Source of the DNA: CAMYMQ01 sp963730305
GTDB taxonomy: Bacteria > Pseudomonadota > Alphaproteobacteria > Bin65
Assembly (NCBI GenBank): GCA_963730305.1
Contig: CAVSRB010000006.1
Span: 124,001 to 188,000, forward strand
Direction: 5' to 3'
DNA: 64,000 nt
Shown: in pieces, positions 17,557 to 26,361 of the stretch
How the letters are laid out: every line of letters starts with the position of its first letter
How positions within the stretch are numbered: position 1 is the stretch's first letter
Translations under genes and position numbers: made by a program
The notes under the pieces: generated by a model
What the model was told of the DNA's origin: nothing
What the model saw: only the letters and a program-made list of their open reading frames with translations
The model's database searches: none

Positions 17557-18894
17557 ATGGAATGGTGGGCAATCCTGCTGCTCATTTTCGGCTCCCTGAT
17601 CGTCTTGATGGCGATCGGCGTGCCCGTCGCCTTCGCCTTCCTCGCCATCAACGTCGTCGGCGCCTACTTCTTCTGGAACGGCTGGGTCGGCCTCAACCAG
17701 CTCGTCCTGTCGGTCAGCGATTCGGTGACCCATTTCACCGTGCTGCCGGTGCCGCTGTTCATCCTGATGGGCGAGGTGATGTTCAGATCGGGCATCGCCA
17801 CCAAACAGATGGAAGTGCTCGATTCGTGGTTCGGCAAGGTGCCGGGCCGGCTCAGCCTGATGGCGGTCGGCGGCGGCACCATGTTCGCGACCCTGACCGG
17901 CTCTGGCATGGCCGGCGCCGCCATGCTCGGCAAGCTCTTGATCCCGGACATGGAGGCGCGCGGCTACAAGAAGCCGATGACCCTGGGGCCGATCCTCAGC
18001 TCGGGTGGGCTGGCGATCATGATCCCGCCCTCGGCATTGGGCGTCCTGCTCGCGGCGATCGGCGACTTCTCGGTCGGCACCTTCCTGATCGCGATCATCG
18101 TGCCCGGCCTGATGATGGCGGTCGCCAACGCGACCTACATTATCACCCGCTGCTGGCTGCAGCCCGAGCTGGCGCCGCCCTACGACCTGGCGCCGCAGCC
18201 GCTACTGCCGAAGATCATCAACACGCTGATCTACGTCTTCCCGCTGGCGGCGGTGGTGTTCCTGGTGATCGGCCTGATGTTCCTCGGCGTCGCCACGCCG
18301 ACCGAGGCGGCGGCGCTCGGGGCGGTCGGCACCTTCGTCCTCGCGGCGCTCTATCGCGGGCTGACCTGGAAGGTCGCCGTCGGGTCGCTGACCTCGACGC
18401 TGCAGACCACCGTCATGATGTTCATGATCCTGACCGGGTCGACCGCGTTCGGCCAGATCCTCGCGATCACCGGCGCGTCGTCGGGACTGGTCGGGCTGGC
18501 GACCAGCGCCGACGTCGCCCCGATCATCGTCATCATCTTCATGATGCTGATCCTGCTGTTGATGGGCACCTTCATGGAGCCGCTGTCCATCATCATGCTG
18601 ACGCTGCCGATCTACCTGCCGATCGTGAAGTCGCTCGACCTGGGCATGATCCCGGACGACGCGGCGATCTGGTTCGGCGCGATCATGCTGCTCAACATGG
18701 ATATGGCGACGATCTCGCCACCCTTCGGCCTCACCCTGTTCGTGATGAAGGGCGTCGCGCCCAAGGGCACGACCATGCTCGACATCTACAAGGCGGCGCT
18801 GCCGTTCCTTGGCTGCGAGAGTGTCGTGATGGCGGCGATGATCGTGTTTCCCTCGGTGGTGCTGTGGTTGCCGGGCCTGATGGGGGCGAGCTGA
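17557..18894 (+). CDS. dctM: TRAP transporter large permease, DctM-like (system 1)
   Basis: This 445-residue DctM-family permease has about 12 membrane segments and is the Na+- or H+-driven transport channel. Typical blocks are VLPVPLFILMGEVMF, ATLTGSGMAGAAMLGKLLIPDM and MISPPFGL-like TISPPFGLTLFVMKGVAP near the C-terminus. ATG at 17557 follows GAGGGGAG. It ends the TRAP operon, 31 bases before the site B palindrome that precedes the pyrK-like gene. Confidence 0.93.
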   Translation: MEWWAILLLIFGSLIVLMAIGVPVAFAFLAINVVGAYFFWNGWVGLNQLVLSVSDSVTHFTVLPVPLFILMGEVMFRSGIATKQMEVLDSWFGKVPGRLSLMAVGGGTMFATLTGSGMAGAAMLGKLLIPDMEARGYKKPMTLGPILSSGGLAIMIPPSALGVLLAAIGDFSVGTFLIAIIVPGLMMAVANATYIITRCWLQPELAPPYDLAPQPLLPKIINTLIYVFPLAAVVFLVIGLMFLGVATPTEAAALGAVGTFVLAALYRGLTWKVAVGSLTSTLQTTVMMFMILTGSTAFGQILAITGASSGLVGLATSADVAPIIVIIFMMLILLLMGTFMEPLSIIMLTLPIYLPIVKSLDLGMIPDDAAIWFGAIMLLNMDMATISPPFGLTLFVMKGVAPKGTTMLDIYKAALPFLGCESVVMAAMIVFPSVVLWLPGLMGAS

Positions 18895-18924
18895 CCGCGA
18901 TCGATCGATCGGGATCGTCACGCA

Positions 18925-18950
18925 AATATTGTTTGATATCGAACAATATT
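18925..18950. promoter_or_regulatory. 26-bp palindromic operator (site B) upstream of pyrK-like gene
   Basis: A 26-bp palindrome whose centre reads TTGTTTGATATCGAACAA is symmetric at every position except one T/G pair. It lies 89 bases before the pyrK-like start and shares its 16-bp core exactly with site A at 15812. The pair suggests one regulator controls both the TRAP and the pyrK/pyrD/hyu operons. Confidence 0.6.
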
Positions 18951-19038
18951 GGGACTACCGTAGCGGCGTTTCCTGCCGGTTGAGCCATGCCCGAAACGGG
19001 CCGTTCCCAACCGGCGTCCGGCGGCGGGAGTGGTTGGA

Positions 19039-19890
19039 TTGACCGAGATACCGAAGCATACCGACGACACGCAGACGGGCGCTCATCCGTGGCCCGTGGC
19101 CGAGACGGTGTGCCCCGTGATCGCCAACGACTGGGTCAACGCCGAGTACAAGCATCTCGTCCTGGAAGCGCCTCACGGCGCGCTCCACGCCGAAGCCGGC
19201 CAGTTCTTCCACCTGCTGTGCCCGACCGTCGGCAGCGACGTACCCTTCCTGCGCCGGCCGATGAGCATCTACCGGATCGACCGCGGCCAGGGCCGGCTCG
19301 AGTTCCTCTACAAGATCGTCGGCACCGGCACCCGCACGCTCGCCAGTCTCGAGGCCGGCGATACGCTCAACATCTTCGGCCCGCTCGGCCAGGGCTTCGA
19401 CTTCGGCGCCGGGCGCCAGCACGTCGTCCAGCTTGCCCGGGGCGTCGGCCTCGCGACGCTGGCGCCGGTCGCGGAAGCGGCCGGGGCGGCGGGCATCCGT
19501 ACCACCGCGATCCTGAGCGCGCGCAGCCCCGACCTGCTGATGTCGGTCGAGCAACTCCGCGCCGCCGGGGCCGAGGTCGTCACGGTCACCGACAGCGAGG
19601 CGACCAGCGGCGTCGAGCAGGTCGAGCGACTGGTCCGCGACCTCGTCGAGCAGCAGGGAGGCGACTTCCTGGTCACCTGCGGCTCCAACCGGCTGCTGAC
19701 CCTGGCCCAGCGGCTGGGTGCGGAATACGGCATCCCGGGCCAGGTCGCGCTGGAGCAGCGCATGGGCTGCGGCATCGGCATGTGCTTCGCCTGCGTCCGC
19801 GAATTCCGTACCGACGATGGCGGCGTCACCTACCGGCGGGTATGCTGGGACGGTCCCGTCTTCGACATCCAGGAGGCGCTCTCATGGTAG
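19039..19890 (+). CDS. Dihydroorotate dehydrogenase electron-transfer subunit (PyrK-like)
   Basis: This 283-residue flavin/iron-sulphur reductase resembles PyrK, the subunit that passes electrons between NAD(H) and the PyrD1B catalytic subunit. The FAD-binding RRPMSIYRI motif is near residue 75, the NAD domain follows, and the C-terminal 2Fe-2S site is GCGIGMCFACV with a fourth Cys in RRVCWDG. The TTG at 19039 has GGGAG eight bases upstream; a GTG three codons earlier overlaps that Shine-Dalgarno. It overlaps the pyrD-like gene by seven bases. Because hyuA and hyuB follow in the same operon, a catabolic rather than biosynthetic role is likely. Confidence 0.85.
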   Translation: MTEIPKHTDDTQTGAHPWPVAETVCPVIANDWVNAEYKHLVLEAPHGALHAEAGQFFHLLCPTVGSDVPFLRRPMSIYRIDRGQGRLEFLYKIVGTGTRTLASLEAGDTLNIFGPLGQGFDFGAGRQHVVQLARGVGLATLAPVAEAAGAAGIRTTAILSARSPDLLMSVEQLRAAGAEVVTVTDSEATSGVEQVERLVRDLVEQQGGDFLVTCGSNRLLTLAQRLGAEYGIPGQVALEQRMGCGIGMCFACVREFRTDDGGVTYRRVCWDGPVFDIQEALSW

Positions 19891-20831
19891 ACATGGCGGT
19901 CAATATCGGTGGCCTCCAGATGGCCAATCCGGTCATGCCCGGCTCCGGCACCTTCGGCGAGGGGCTGGAGAAGGTGATGGACCTCAACCGGCTCGGCGCG
20001 ATCGTCACCAAGACGATCGTCCCGGGCAAGCGCGAGGGCTGCAAGCCGCCGCGGGTGGTCGAGTACAAGGACGCCACGCTGATGGCGATCGGCATCCCGT
20101 GCAAGGGGCCGGACCACTACATCAACGAGCTGGTGCCGATCTACCGACCCTACGACACGCCGCTGGTGTGCAGCGTCTCGGCGCCCACCGTCGACGCCTT
20201 CGGCGAGCTCACCGCCAAGCTCAGCGTCGACGGGGTCGAGGCGATCGAGGCCAACGTCTCCTGTCCGAACCTGGAGGAGGACGGCAAGGCCTTCTCGATG
20301 GATGCCAAGGCGACCGAGGCGGTGATCCGGCGCATGAAGGCATCGACCGACCGTCCGGTCTGGGCCAAGCTCACCCCCAACGTCACCGACATCGCCACGG
20401 TGGCCCGGGCGGCCGAGGCCGGCGGGGCGGATGCGGTCACCGTCGCCAACGGGTTCCTCGGCATGGCCGTCGACATCGAGAATTTCCGGCCCGCGCTCGG
20501 CAACATCACCGGCGGCATGACCGGGCCGGCGCTCAAGCCGATCATCGTGCGCATGTGCTACCAAGTCTCCCAGGCCGTCTCGATCCCGGTGATCGGCTGC
20601 GGCGGCATCTCCAACGCCTCGGACGCCATCGAATACATGATGGCCGGCGCCAGCGCGGTGCAGGTCGGCACGATCAGCTTCGTCCACCCGACCGCCATGC
20701 TCGACGTCATCGACGGCATCGAGGCCTTCTGCCGGCGCAAGGGGCTGGCGCGGGCGTCGGACCTGACCGGCGCGATGCAGACAGAGGGCTTCGGCGGCGA
20801 TTCGGCCGGCACCGAAGTGCAGGTGGCCTGA
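19884..20831 (+). CDS. Dihydroorotate dehydrogenase-like catalytic subunit (PyrD type 1B)
   Basis: This is a 315-residue FMN TIM-barrel enzyme of the class 1B dihydroorotate dehydrogenase/dihydropyrimidine dehydrogenase group. The active-site block NVSCPN contains the expected catalytic Cys, with Lys in the VWAKLTPNV strand and VANGFLG and VIGCGGISNASDA for phosphate binding. ATG at 19884 overlaps pyrK and has AGGAGG seven bases upstream. It ends one base before hyuA (pair 2). The unit pyrK-pyrD-hyuA-hyuB suggests redox of a ring C-C bond in a pyrimidine-, orotate- or hydantoin-like compound followed by ATP-dependent ring opening. A purely biosynthetic PyrD cannot be excluded. Confidence 0.85.
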   Translation: MVDMAVNIGGLQMANPVMPGSGTFGEGLEKVMDLNRLGAIVTKTIVPGKREGCKPPRVVEYKDATLMAIGIPCKGPDHYINELVPIYRPYDTPLVCSVSAPTVDAFGELTAKLSVDGVEAIEANVSCPNLEEDGKAFSMDAKATEAVIRRMKASTDRPVWAKLTPNVTDIATVARAAEAGGADAVTVANGFLGMAVDIENFRPALGNITGGMTGPALKPIIVRMCYQVSQAVSIPVIGCGGISNASDAIEYMMAGASAVQVGTISFVHPTAMLDVIDGIEAFCRRKGLARASDLTGAMQTEGFGGDSAGTEVQVA

Positions 20832-20832
20832 C

Positions 20833-22959
20833 ATGGACGGATCCGAACGCCGCACCCCCAACGCCGCGCCGGCCCACGCCATCGGCGCCGGCACCAAGGT
20901 GCGCGTCGCCATCGACGTCGGCGGCACCTTCACCGACGCCGTGCTGACCGACACCAGCGGCCTCGGCCTCGCCGCGGTCAAGGTGCCGACGACCCCGTCC
21001 GACCGCGCGATCGGCGTGATGAACGGCATCGCCGCGGTGTGCCAGGCGGCCGGCGTCGGCGTCGACCAGGTCGCCGAGGTCGTCCACGGCTCGACCACCG
21101 GCACCAACGCGCTGATCGAGCGGACCGGCTCCAAGGTCGGCTTCCTGACCACGGCCGGTTTCCGCGACGTGCTCGAGATCGGCCGGGTCCAGCGCCCGAT
21201 GGCCGGGCTCTACGACTTCACCATCGACCGGCCGCCGCCCCTGGTGCCGCGCTACCTGTGCCTGGAGGCGGTCGAGCGGGTCGACGCCAACGGCGGGGTC
21301 GTCACGCCGCTCGACGAGGCGAGCGTGCGCAAGGCCGCCGACTTCTTCGCCGAGCAGGGCGTCGAAGCGATCGCGATCTGCTTCCTGTTCGCGCATCTGA
21401 ACCCGGCGCACGAGGACCGCGCGGCCGAGATCATCGCCGAGCGGCTGCCGGACGTGCCGATCAGCGTCTCCAACCTGATGAGCCCGGAATACCGGGAATA
21501 CGAGCGCGCCTCGACCACGGTGATGAACGCCTACCTGACCCCGGTGATGCGCAGCTACCTGCAGAATCTCGAAGGCCGCCTGGCTTCCGAGATCGGCGGG
21601 GCGCGCCTGTCGGTGATCCAGGCCAACGGCGGCTCGACCTCGGTCGAGTTCGCCAAGGCCAAGGCGGTCACCACCGTCAACTCCGGTCCGGCCGGCGGCG
21701 TCGTCGCCGCGGCCTTCTACGGCCGCCAGCACGGGCGCGAGCGGATCGTCTCGGTCGATATGGGCGGCACCTCGTTCGACATCGGCCTGATCGAGGGCGG
21801 CGAGTCGCGGGTGACCACCGAGGGCGACTTCCAGGGCCTGCCGGTCAAGATCCCGATCATCGACCTGCACATCATCGGCGCCGGCGGCGGCTCGATCGCC
21901 TGGATCGATCCGGGCGGCGCGCTCAACGTCGGGCCCAAGTCGGCGGGCGCCGAGCCGGGGCCGGCCTGCTACGGCCACGGTGGCACCGAGCCGACCGTGA
22001 CCGACGCCAACGTCGTGCTCGGGCGCTTGAACCCGGCCAACTTCAACGCCGGCCAGATGTCGCTCGACGTCGAGGCGGCGCGGCGCGCGATCGCCACCAT
22101 CGCGGAGCCGATGAAGATGACCCCGGAGGACGCCGCGCTCGGCGTCATCAAGGTGGTCAACGCGAACATGACCAAGGGCATCGCCACGGTCACCATCCAG
22201 CGCGGCATCGACGTGCGCGATTTCTCGCTGTTCTCGTTCGGCGGCGCCGGCGGCGTCCACGCGGTCGAGCTGGCCCAGGAACTGCAGATGGCAGAGGCGA
22301 TCATCCCGCCGCTGCCGGGCACCTTCTCGGCGGTCGGCCTGCTGGCCACCGAGATGCGCCACGACTATGTCGACGCGCTCGGCGGCGCGGTCGCCCAGGA
22401 GGCCGACACCGACGACCTCGAGGCCCGCTATCAGGCGATGGAAGCCCAGGGCCGGGCCGAGCTGTCGGCTCAGGGCTTCGGCGACGACGCGATCAAGCTG
22501 ACCCGGCTCGCCGACCTCAAGGTGGTCGGCCAGACGTACGAGCTGCTGCTGCCGCTGCCCGACCAGGGGCCGGTCAGCCGCGCCGGCATCGACGCGCTGC
22601 TCAAGGAGTTCGGCACGCTCTACCGCGAGCGCTACGCCTTCTTCTTCGAGGGCGAGCCGATCGAGATCGTCAACCTGCGGGTCAGCGCGCAAGGCATCAA
22701 CCCGACGGTGATCTTCCCCGAGAGCGGCGACGCCGGGGCCGATCCGGGGCCGGCGCAGGTCGGCAGCCGGCCGGTCTATTTCGCCGGTTCGGGCTGGACC
22801 GAGACCAACGTCTATCGCCGCGATGGCCTGACCTGCGGCATGGTCGTCGCCGGCCCGGCGGTGATCGAGGAGGAGACCTCGGCGACGCTGATCCCCCCTG
22901 GCACCACCGCCCGGGTCGCGGCCGACCACGGCCTGATCGTCGACCTCAAGGCAAGCTGA
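20833..22959 (+). CDS. hyuA: Hydantoinase A/oxoprolinase family protein (pair 2)
   Basis: This is a 708-residue HyuA-type ATP-dependent subunit. VAIDVGGTFTDAVL at about residues 26-39 is the phosphate-binding motif, VHGSTTGTNALIER the adenosine loop, and SGPAGGVVAAAF and DMGGTSFDIG complete the ASKHA fold. It has about 20 extra polar residues before the fold. It starts one base after the pyrD stop (TGACATG) and is followed after 12 bases by its hyuB partner. It differs clearly from the other three copies in the window, so the pairs are not recent duplicates. Confidence 0.9.
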   Translation: MDGSERRTPNAAPAHAIGAGTKVRVAIDVGGTFTDAVLTDTSGLGLAAVKVPTTPSDRAIGVMNGIAAVCQAAGVGVDQVAEVVHGSTTGTNALIERTGSKVGFLTTAGFRDVLEIGRVQRPMAGLYDFTIDRPPPLVPRYLCLEAVERVDANGGVVTPLDEASVRKAADFFAEQGVEAIAICFLFAHLNPAHEDRAAEIIAERLPDVPISVSNLMSPEYREYERASTTVMNAYLTPVMRSYLQNLEGRLASEIGGARLSVIQANGGSTSVEFAKAKAVTTVNSGPAGGVVAAAFYGRQHGRERIVSVDMGGTSFDIGLIEGGESRVTTEGDFQGLPVKIPIIDLHIIGAGGGSIAWIDPGGALNVGPKSAGAEPGPACYGHGGTEPTVTDANVVLGRLNPANFNAGQMSLDVEAARRAIATIAEPMKMTPEDAALGVIKVVNANMTKGIATVTIQRGIDVRDFSLFSFGGAGGVHAVELAQELQMAEAIIPPLPGTFSAVGLLATEMRHDYVDALGGAVAQEADTDDLEARYQAMEAQGRAELSAQGFGDDAIKLTRLADLKVVGQTYELLLPLPDQGPVSRAGIDALLKEFGTLYRERYAFFFEGEPIEIVNLRVSAQGINPTVIFPESGDAGADPGPAQVGSRPVYFAGSGWTETNVYRRDGLTCGMVVAGPAVIEEETSATLIPPGTTARVAADHGLIVDLKAS

Positions 22960-22971
22960 CGGAGCGCGGAC

Positions 22972-24693
22972 ATGAACGATCTCATCACCATGCAGGTGAT
23001 CCGCTACGCCTCGGAGCAGGTCGCCGACGAGATGGGCTACACCCTGGTCCGCACCGGCCGCTCGACGATCATCACCGAGATCAAGGACATCGCCTGCGTG
23101 GTCACCGACGCCAAGGGCCAGACGGTCGCCCAGGCGCACCACGCGCCGAGCCTGCTGGCCGGCTTCGAGATCACGATGAAGGAGCTGGTCAAGGAGTACC
23201 GGCCGGAGGATTTGGCTCCCGGGGACGTCATCATCATGAACGACCCCTACAAGGGCGGCCAGCACATCATGGACCTCTACGCCATCGCGCCCGCCTTCTA
23301 TCAGGGCGAGCTGATCGGCTTCGTCGGCAACATCACCCACCACTCGGATCTGGGCGGCGTCGCGGCGGGCGGCGTCGCGGGCGGCATCCGCGAGATCTAC
23401 CTGGAGGGCCTGCGCCTGCCGATGGTCAAGGTCATGAAGGCCGGCGTCGAGGACAAGGAGATCGTCGGTATCATCGAGAACCAGATCCGGGTGCCGGAGA
23501 AGACCCTGGGCGACATCCGCGCCCAGATCAGCTCGCTGATGGTCGGCACCGAACGGCTCAACCGCCTGTTCGACCGTTACGGTAAGACCGTGATCGAGAC
23601 CGCGTGGAACGATCTGCTCGACTATTCCGAGCGGCGCATGCGCCAGGGGCTGAAGGATATCCCAGACGGCCTCTATACCGCCGAAGACTTCATCGACGAC
23701 GACGGCATCAACGACGAGCCGATCCGGGTCGACATCAAGCTGCGGATCGACGGCGACCGCGCCATCGTCGACCTGACCGACTGCGATCCGCAGGCCGAAG
23801 GCAACACCAACTCGACGATCGCCAACACCTACGCCGCGATCTACTACGTGATGATCTCGGTGGTCGATCCGCACGCGCCGCCCAACTCCGGCTGCTACCG
23901 GCCGATCGAGGTCATCACCAAGAAGGGCACCATCGCCGATCCGCTGCCGCCGGGCGCGGTCGCGGCGCGCACCAACGCCTCGCAGAAGATCGCCGAGGGC
24001 ATGTTCTACGCCCTGTCCCAGGCGGTGCCGGATCGGGTGACCGCCGGCAGCCACGGCCAGATCACCACCTGCGGCTTTGGCGGCAAGGATCCCAAGACGC
24101 GCGAGCCGTTCATCTATACGGACATCCAGGGCGGCGGCAACGGCGCCCGACCGCATAAGGACGGCTCCGACGGTCAGGACAGCCATCTGGCGCGCTTCAT
24201 GAACACCCCGGTCGAGGCGGTGGAGAGCCGCTTCCCGATCCGCATCGACCGCTACGAGCTGATTCCCGATTCGGGCGGCGCCGGCCGATACCGCGGCAGC
24301 ATGGCGATCCGGCGGGATATCCGGCTGCTAACCGGACCGATGAGTTTCGCGCGCTATTCCGATCGCCACAAGATCGCGCCCAAGGGCCTGTTCGGCGGCC
24401 AGCCGGGCGCCCGCGGCGCCATCATCCGCAACCCCGATACGCCGGAGGAGACGCGGATGAAGTCCAAGGGCCTCGATACCGTCGTCGAGGGCGACGTGAT
24501 CAGCCTGCAGCTCCCCGGCGCTGGCGGCTACGGCGATCCGCGCGACCGTGACCTCGACGCGATCGACCGCGACCTGCGCGACCAGAAGGTCACGCCGGAC
24601 GCCGCCGAGCGCGACTATGACGTGGTCGTCGACCGCAAGACCATGAGCGTCGACCGCGCTGCGACCGAGAAGGCGCGCGCGCAGGCGGCCTGA
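22972..24693 (+). CDS. hyuB: Hydantoinase B/oxoprolinase family protein (pair 2)
   Basis: This is a 573-residue HyuB-type subunit. The motif MNDPYKGGQHIMD and HHSDLGG (His-x-x-Asp-x-Gly-Gly) supply the metal site; PGAGGYGDPRDRD is the usual C-terminal block. ATG at 22972 is preceded by GGAGCG. It is the last gene of the pyrK-pyrD-hyuA-hyuB unit and is followed by a hairpin. The probable role is metal-dependent hydrolysis of a ring amide activated by HyuA. Confidence 0.9.
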   Translation: MNDLITMQVIRYASEQVADEMGYTLVRTGRSTIITEIKDIACVVTDAKGQTVAQAHHAPSLLAGFEITMKELVKEYRPEDLAPGDVIIMNDPYKGGQHIMDLYAIAPAFYQGELIGFVGNITHHSDLGGVAAGGVAGGIREIYLEGLRLPMVKVMKAGVEDKEIVGIIENQIRVPEKTLGDIRAQISSLMVGTERLNRLFDRYGKTVIETAWNDLLDYSERRMRQGLKDIPDGLYTAEDFIDDDGINDEPIRVDIKLRIDGDRAIVDLTDCDPQAEGNTNSTIANTYAAIYYVMISVVDPHAPPNSGCYRPIEVITKKGTIADPLPPGAVAARTNASQKIAEGMFYALSQAVPDRVTAGSHGQITTCGFGGKDPKTREPFIYTDIQGGGNGARPHKDGSDGQDSHLARFMNTPVEAVESRFPIRIDRYELIPDSGGAGRYRGSMAIRRDIRLLTGPMSFARYSDRHKIAPKGLFGGQPGARGAIIRNPDTPEETRMKSKGLDTVVEGDVISLQLPGAGGYGDPRDRDLDAIDRDLRDQKVTPDAAERDYDVVVDRKTMSVDRAATEKARAQAA

Positions 24694-24704
24694 GGCGACC
24701 GCCG

Positions 24705-24726
24705 CAGCGGCACGAGCCCGCCGCTG
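24705..24726 (+). terminator. Hairpin after hyuB (pair 2)
   Basis: A perfect 7-bp stem CAGCGGC/GCCGCTG with an 8-base loop starts 11 bases after the hyuB stop. There is no T-run, so termination strength is uncertain. Confidence 0.35.
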
Positions 24727-24770
24727 GCGCCGTATATCCCTGTAACAAGGGGATAATCCGGCGGAGAGAA

Positions 24771-25052
24771 ATGATGACCCGAACCCGACTGGCGCTTGCC
24801 GCCGGCCTGCTTGCCGTGACGGCCTTCGCCGTCGGCCACCAAGTCGGCCTCCAGGTCGGCAGCCATGATTCGTCCACGTCTTCCGCGCCGTCGGTTCCGG
24901 CTTCGCCCCGGGCCAGCGCCAAGGCGGTGGCGCCCGATCCGGCCAAGCCGGCACCCCGGGGCATCGAGCTCGAGGACCCGAGCCGCTGCGGCTTTGGCGG
25001 CACCTGCCTCAGCGAAAAAGAGTATCTGCTGCCGCTGCGCAGCGGAGCCTAG
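24771..25052 (+). CDS. Small exported or membrane-anchored protein of unknown function
   Basis: This 93-residue protein is not recognised. It begins with a typical signal/anchor segment (TRTRLALAAGLLAVTAFAVG), followed by a Ser/Ala/Pro-rich linker and a short C-terminal region with two Cys (SRCGFGGTCL) that could form a disulphide. ATG at 24771 has GGAGAGAA just upstream, which supports expression; a second ATG follows immediately. It converges on and overlaps by four bases the DUF1203 gene on the other strand. Confidence 0.6.
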   Translation: MMTRTRLALAAGLLAVTAFAVGHQVGLQVGSHDSSTSSAPSVPASPRASAKAVAPDPAKPAPRGIELEDPSRCGFGGTCLSEKEYLLPLRSGA

Positions 25053-25516
25053 ACGCGGTCGACCCGCGCGGCGTAGCAGCCCGGCGCGGCATAGTGGATG
25101 TGCAGATAGGCGGCGTCCGCGTTCGCGAACAGGCCGTCGATCGCCCGCTCCAGCGCGCTTCCATCCGCCAGCTCCCAGCCGACCATCATGCCGGCCGTAT
25201 CGAAGGCGCGGACCGCGAGGCCGCGCCGGCGGAGCTGGTCGGGCACCGCGTCGACCGCGTCATACCGTTCCTCGCCGCGGCGGATGTATACCGCGTACCG
25301 CATACGATAGGGCGAGGCGACCGGGTGGTGCTCGTAGTTGACGAGCAGCAGCGCGTCGCCCGGCTGCGAATCGGTCAGACTGATCCGGCAGGGATAGCCG
25401 GGGGTCCGGTCGTCGGCGATCTGGCGCACGACGTTTTCGCGGGCGAGCGCCGCGTCGGACAGGTCGAACAGGTGGGCGAAGGGCTCGGCCGGCAGGCCGG
25501 TGATGCGGAAGCTCAT
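25049..25516 (-). CDS. DUF1203 family protein
   Basis: This 155-residue protein matches the DUF1203 pattern: it starts MSFRITGLPAEPFAHLF and contains TPGYPCRISLTDSQPGDALLLVNYEHH, here in two conserved blocks. The family has no established function. ATG at 25516 follows GGAGCG. Its 3' end overlaps the small exported protein gene tail to tail. No catalytic link to the surrounding pathway is evident. Confidence 0.8.
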   Translation of the reverse strand: MSFRITGLPAEPFAHLFDLSDAALARENVVRQIADDRTPGYPCRISLTDSQPGDALLLVNYEHHPVASPYRMRYAVYIRRGEERYDAVDAVPDQLRRRGLAVRAFDTAGMMVGWELADGSALERAIDGLFANADAAYLHIHYAAPGCYAARVDRV

Positions 25517-25610
25517 GGCGGGCGCTCCGGGATGTTACGAGCCTAGGGGCGATCAACCTAGGCCGGCGCCACCGGCCGTTCTTCCCGTTTCGTGCGCCGC
25601 CGCGACGGCC

Positions 25611-26333
25611 TCAGTCGCCGCGCAACAGCCTCCCGTAGCCCGCGATCGTCGCGTCGAGCCCGAGCGTGCGATAGGCCGACCAGATCGTCGCCTGGTTGGC
25701 GGTGACGACCGGCTTGCCGGTCTCGCGCTCGATCGCTTCGGCGGCGGCCATCGACCGCCAGTTGGTGCACGAACAGAAGAAGCCGTCGGCGTCCTCGGCC
25801 TGGTTCACGGTGGCGAACTCGACGATGGCGTCGATCGGGTCGGCGCTGATCTCGAGGTTGCTGCCGTGCGCTCGCCCGGCCACCGACAGCACCTCGTAGC
25901 CGTTGCCCTCCAGGAACTCCTTGACGATCCGGGTCATGGTCGCGGGGTAGGGGGTGAGCAGTGACAGCCGCTTGAGGCCCAGCGCCTCCAGCGCTTCGAG
26001 CGCCGCCGTCGACGTGGTCAGCGTCGGGATACCGCCGGCCAGTTCCGAGATCTGCTTCGCCAGCGCCCGGTCGTAGCCGATGCCCTTGAGCAGGCTGCCG
26101 CCGGTGCAGGCGTAGACCAGCAGCTTGACGTCGGCCGAACCAAGGTGGCGGGCGGCGGTCTCGATGTCCTCGTTCATCCGGTCGAGCCCGTCGGCGTCGC
26201 TGCCGGTCAGCCACATCCGCGCCGAATGGGTCGAGACGTAGGGCAGCGCCGCACGCCGGAAGTCGATCTCGACCGACGTGTTCGACGACGGCACCATCAC
26301 GCCGATCTTGGTCCAGGTATCCGTGTCGATCAT
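25611..26333 (-). CDS. Maleate cis-trans isomerase-like protein (Asp/Glu racemase superfamily)
   Basis: This 240-residue protein of the maleate isomerase/arylmalonate decarboxylase group isomerises maleate to fumarate in the best-known case (NicE of nicotinate degradation). Both catalytic cysteines are present: Cys76 in VYACTGGS and Cys189 in FCSCTNWRS, at nearly the positions of Cys76/Cys194 in characterised maleate isomerases. PSSNTSVE near residue 15 binds carboxylate. I start at ATG 26333; TTG at 26360, just after the upstream stop, is an alternative with nine more residues. It ends the third block, behind a quinone oxidoreductase and amidase. It fits the maleate expected from the nicX-like route. 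Confidence 0.85.
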   Translation of the reverse strand: MIDTDTWTKIGVMVPSSNTSVEIDFRRAALPYVSTHSARMWLTGSDADGLDRMNEDIETAARHLGSADVKLLVYACTGGSLLKGIGYDRALAKQISELAGGIPTLTTSTAALEALEALGLKRLSLLTPYPATMTRIVKEFLEGNGYEVLSVAGRAHGSNLEISADPIDAIVEFATVNQAEDADGFFCSCTNWRSMAAAEAIERETGKPVVTANQATIWSAYRTLGLDATIAGYGRLLRGD

Positions 26334-26361
26334 CGCCGTCCGCTCTGTCAGGGTGTCCAAT

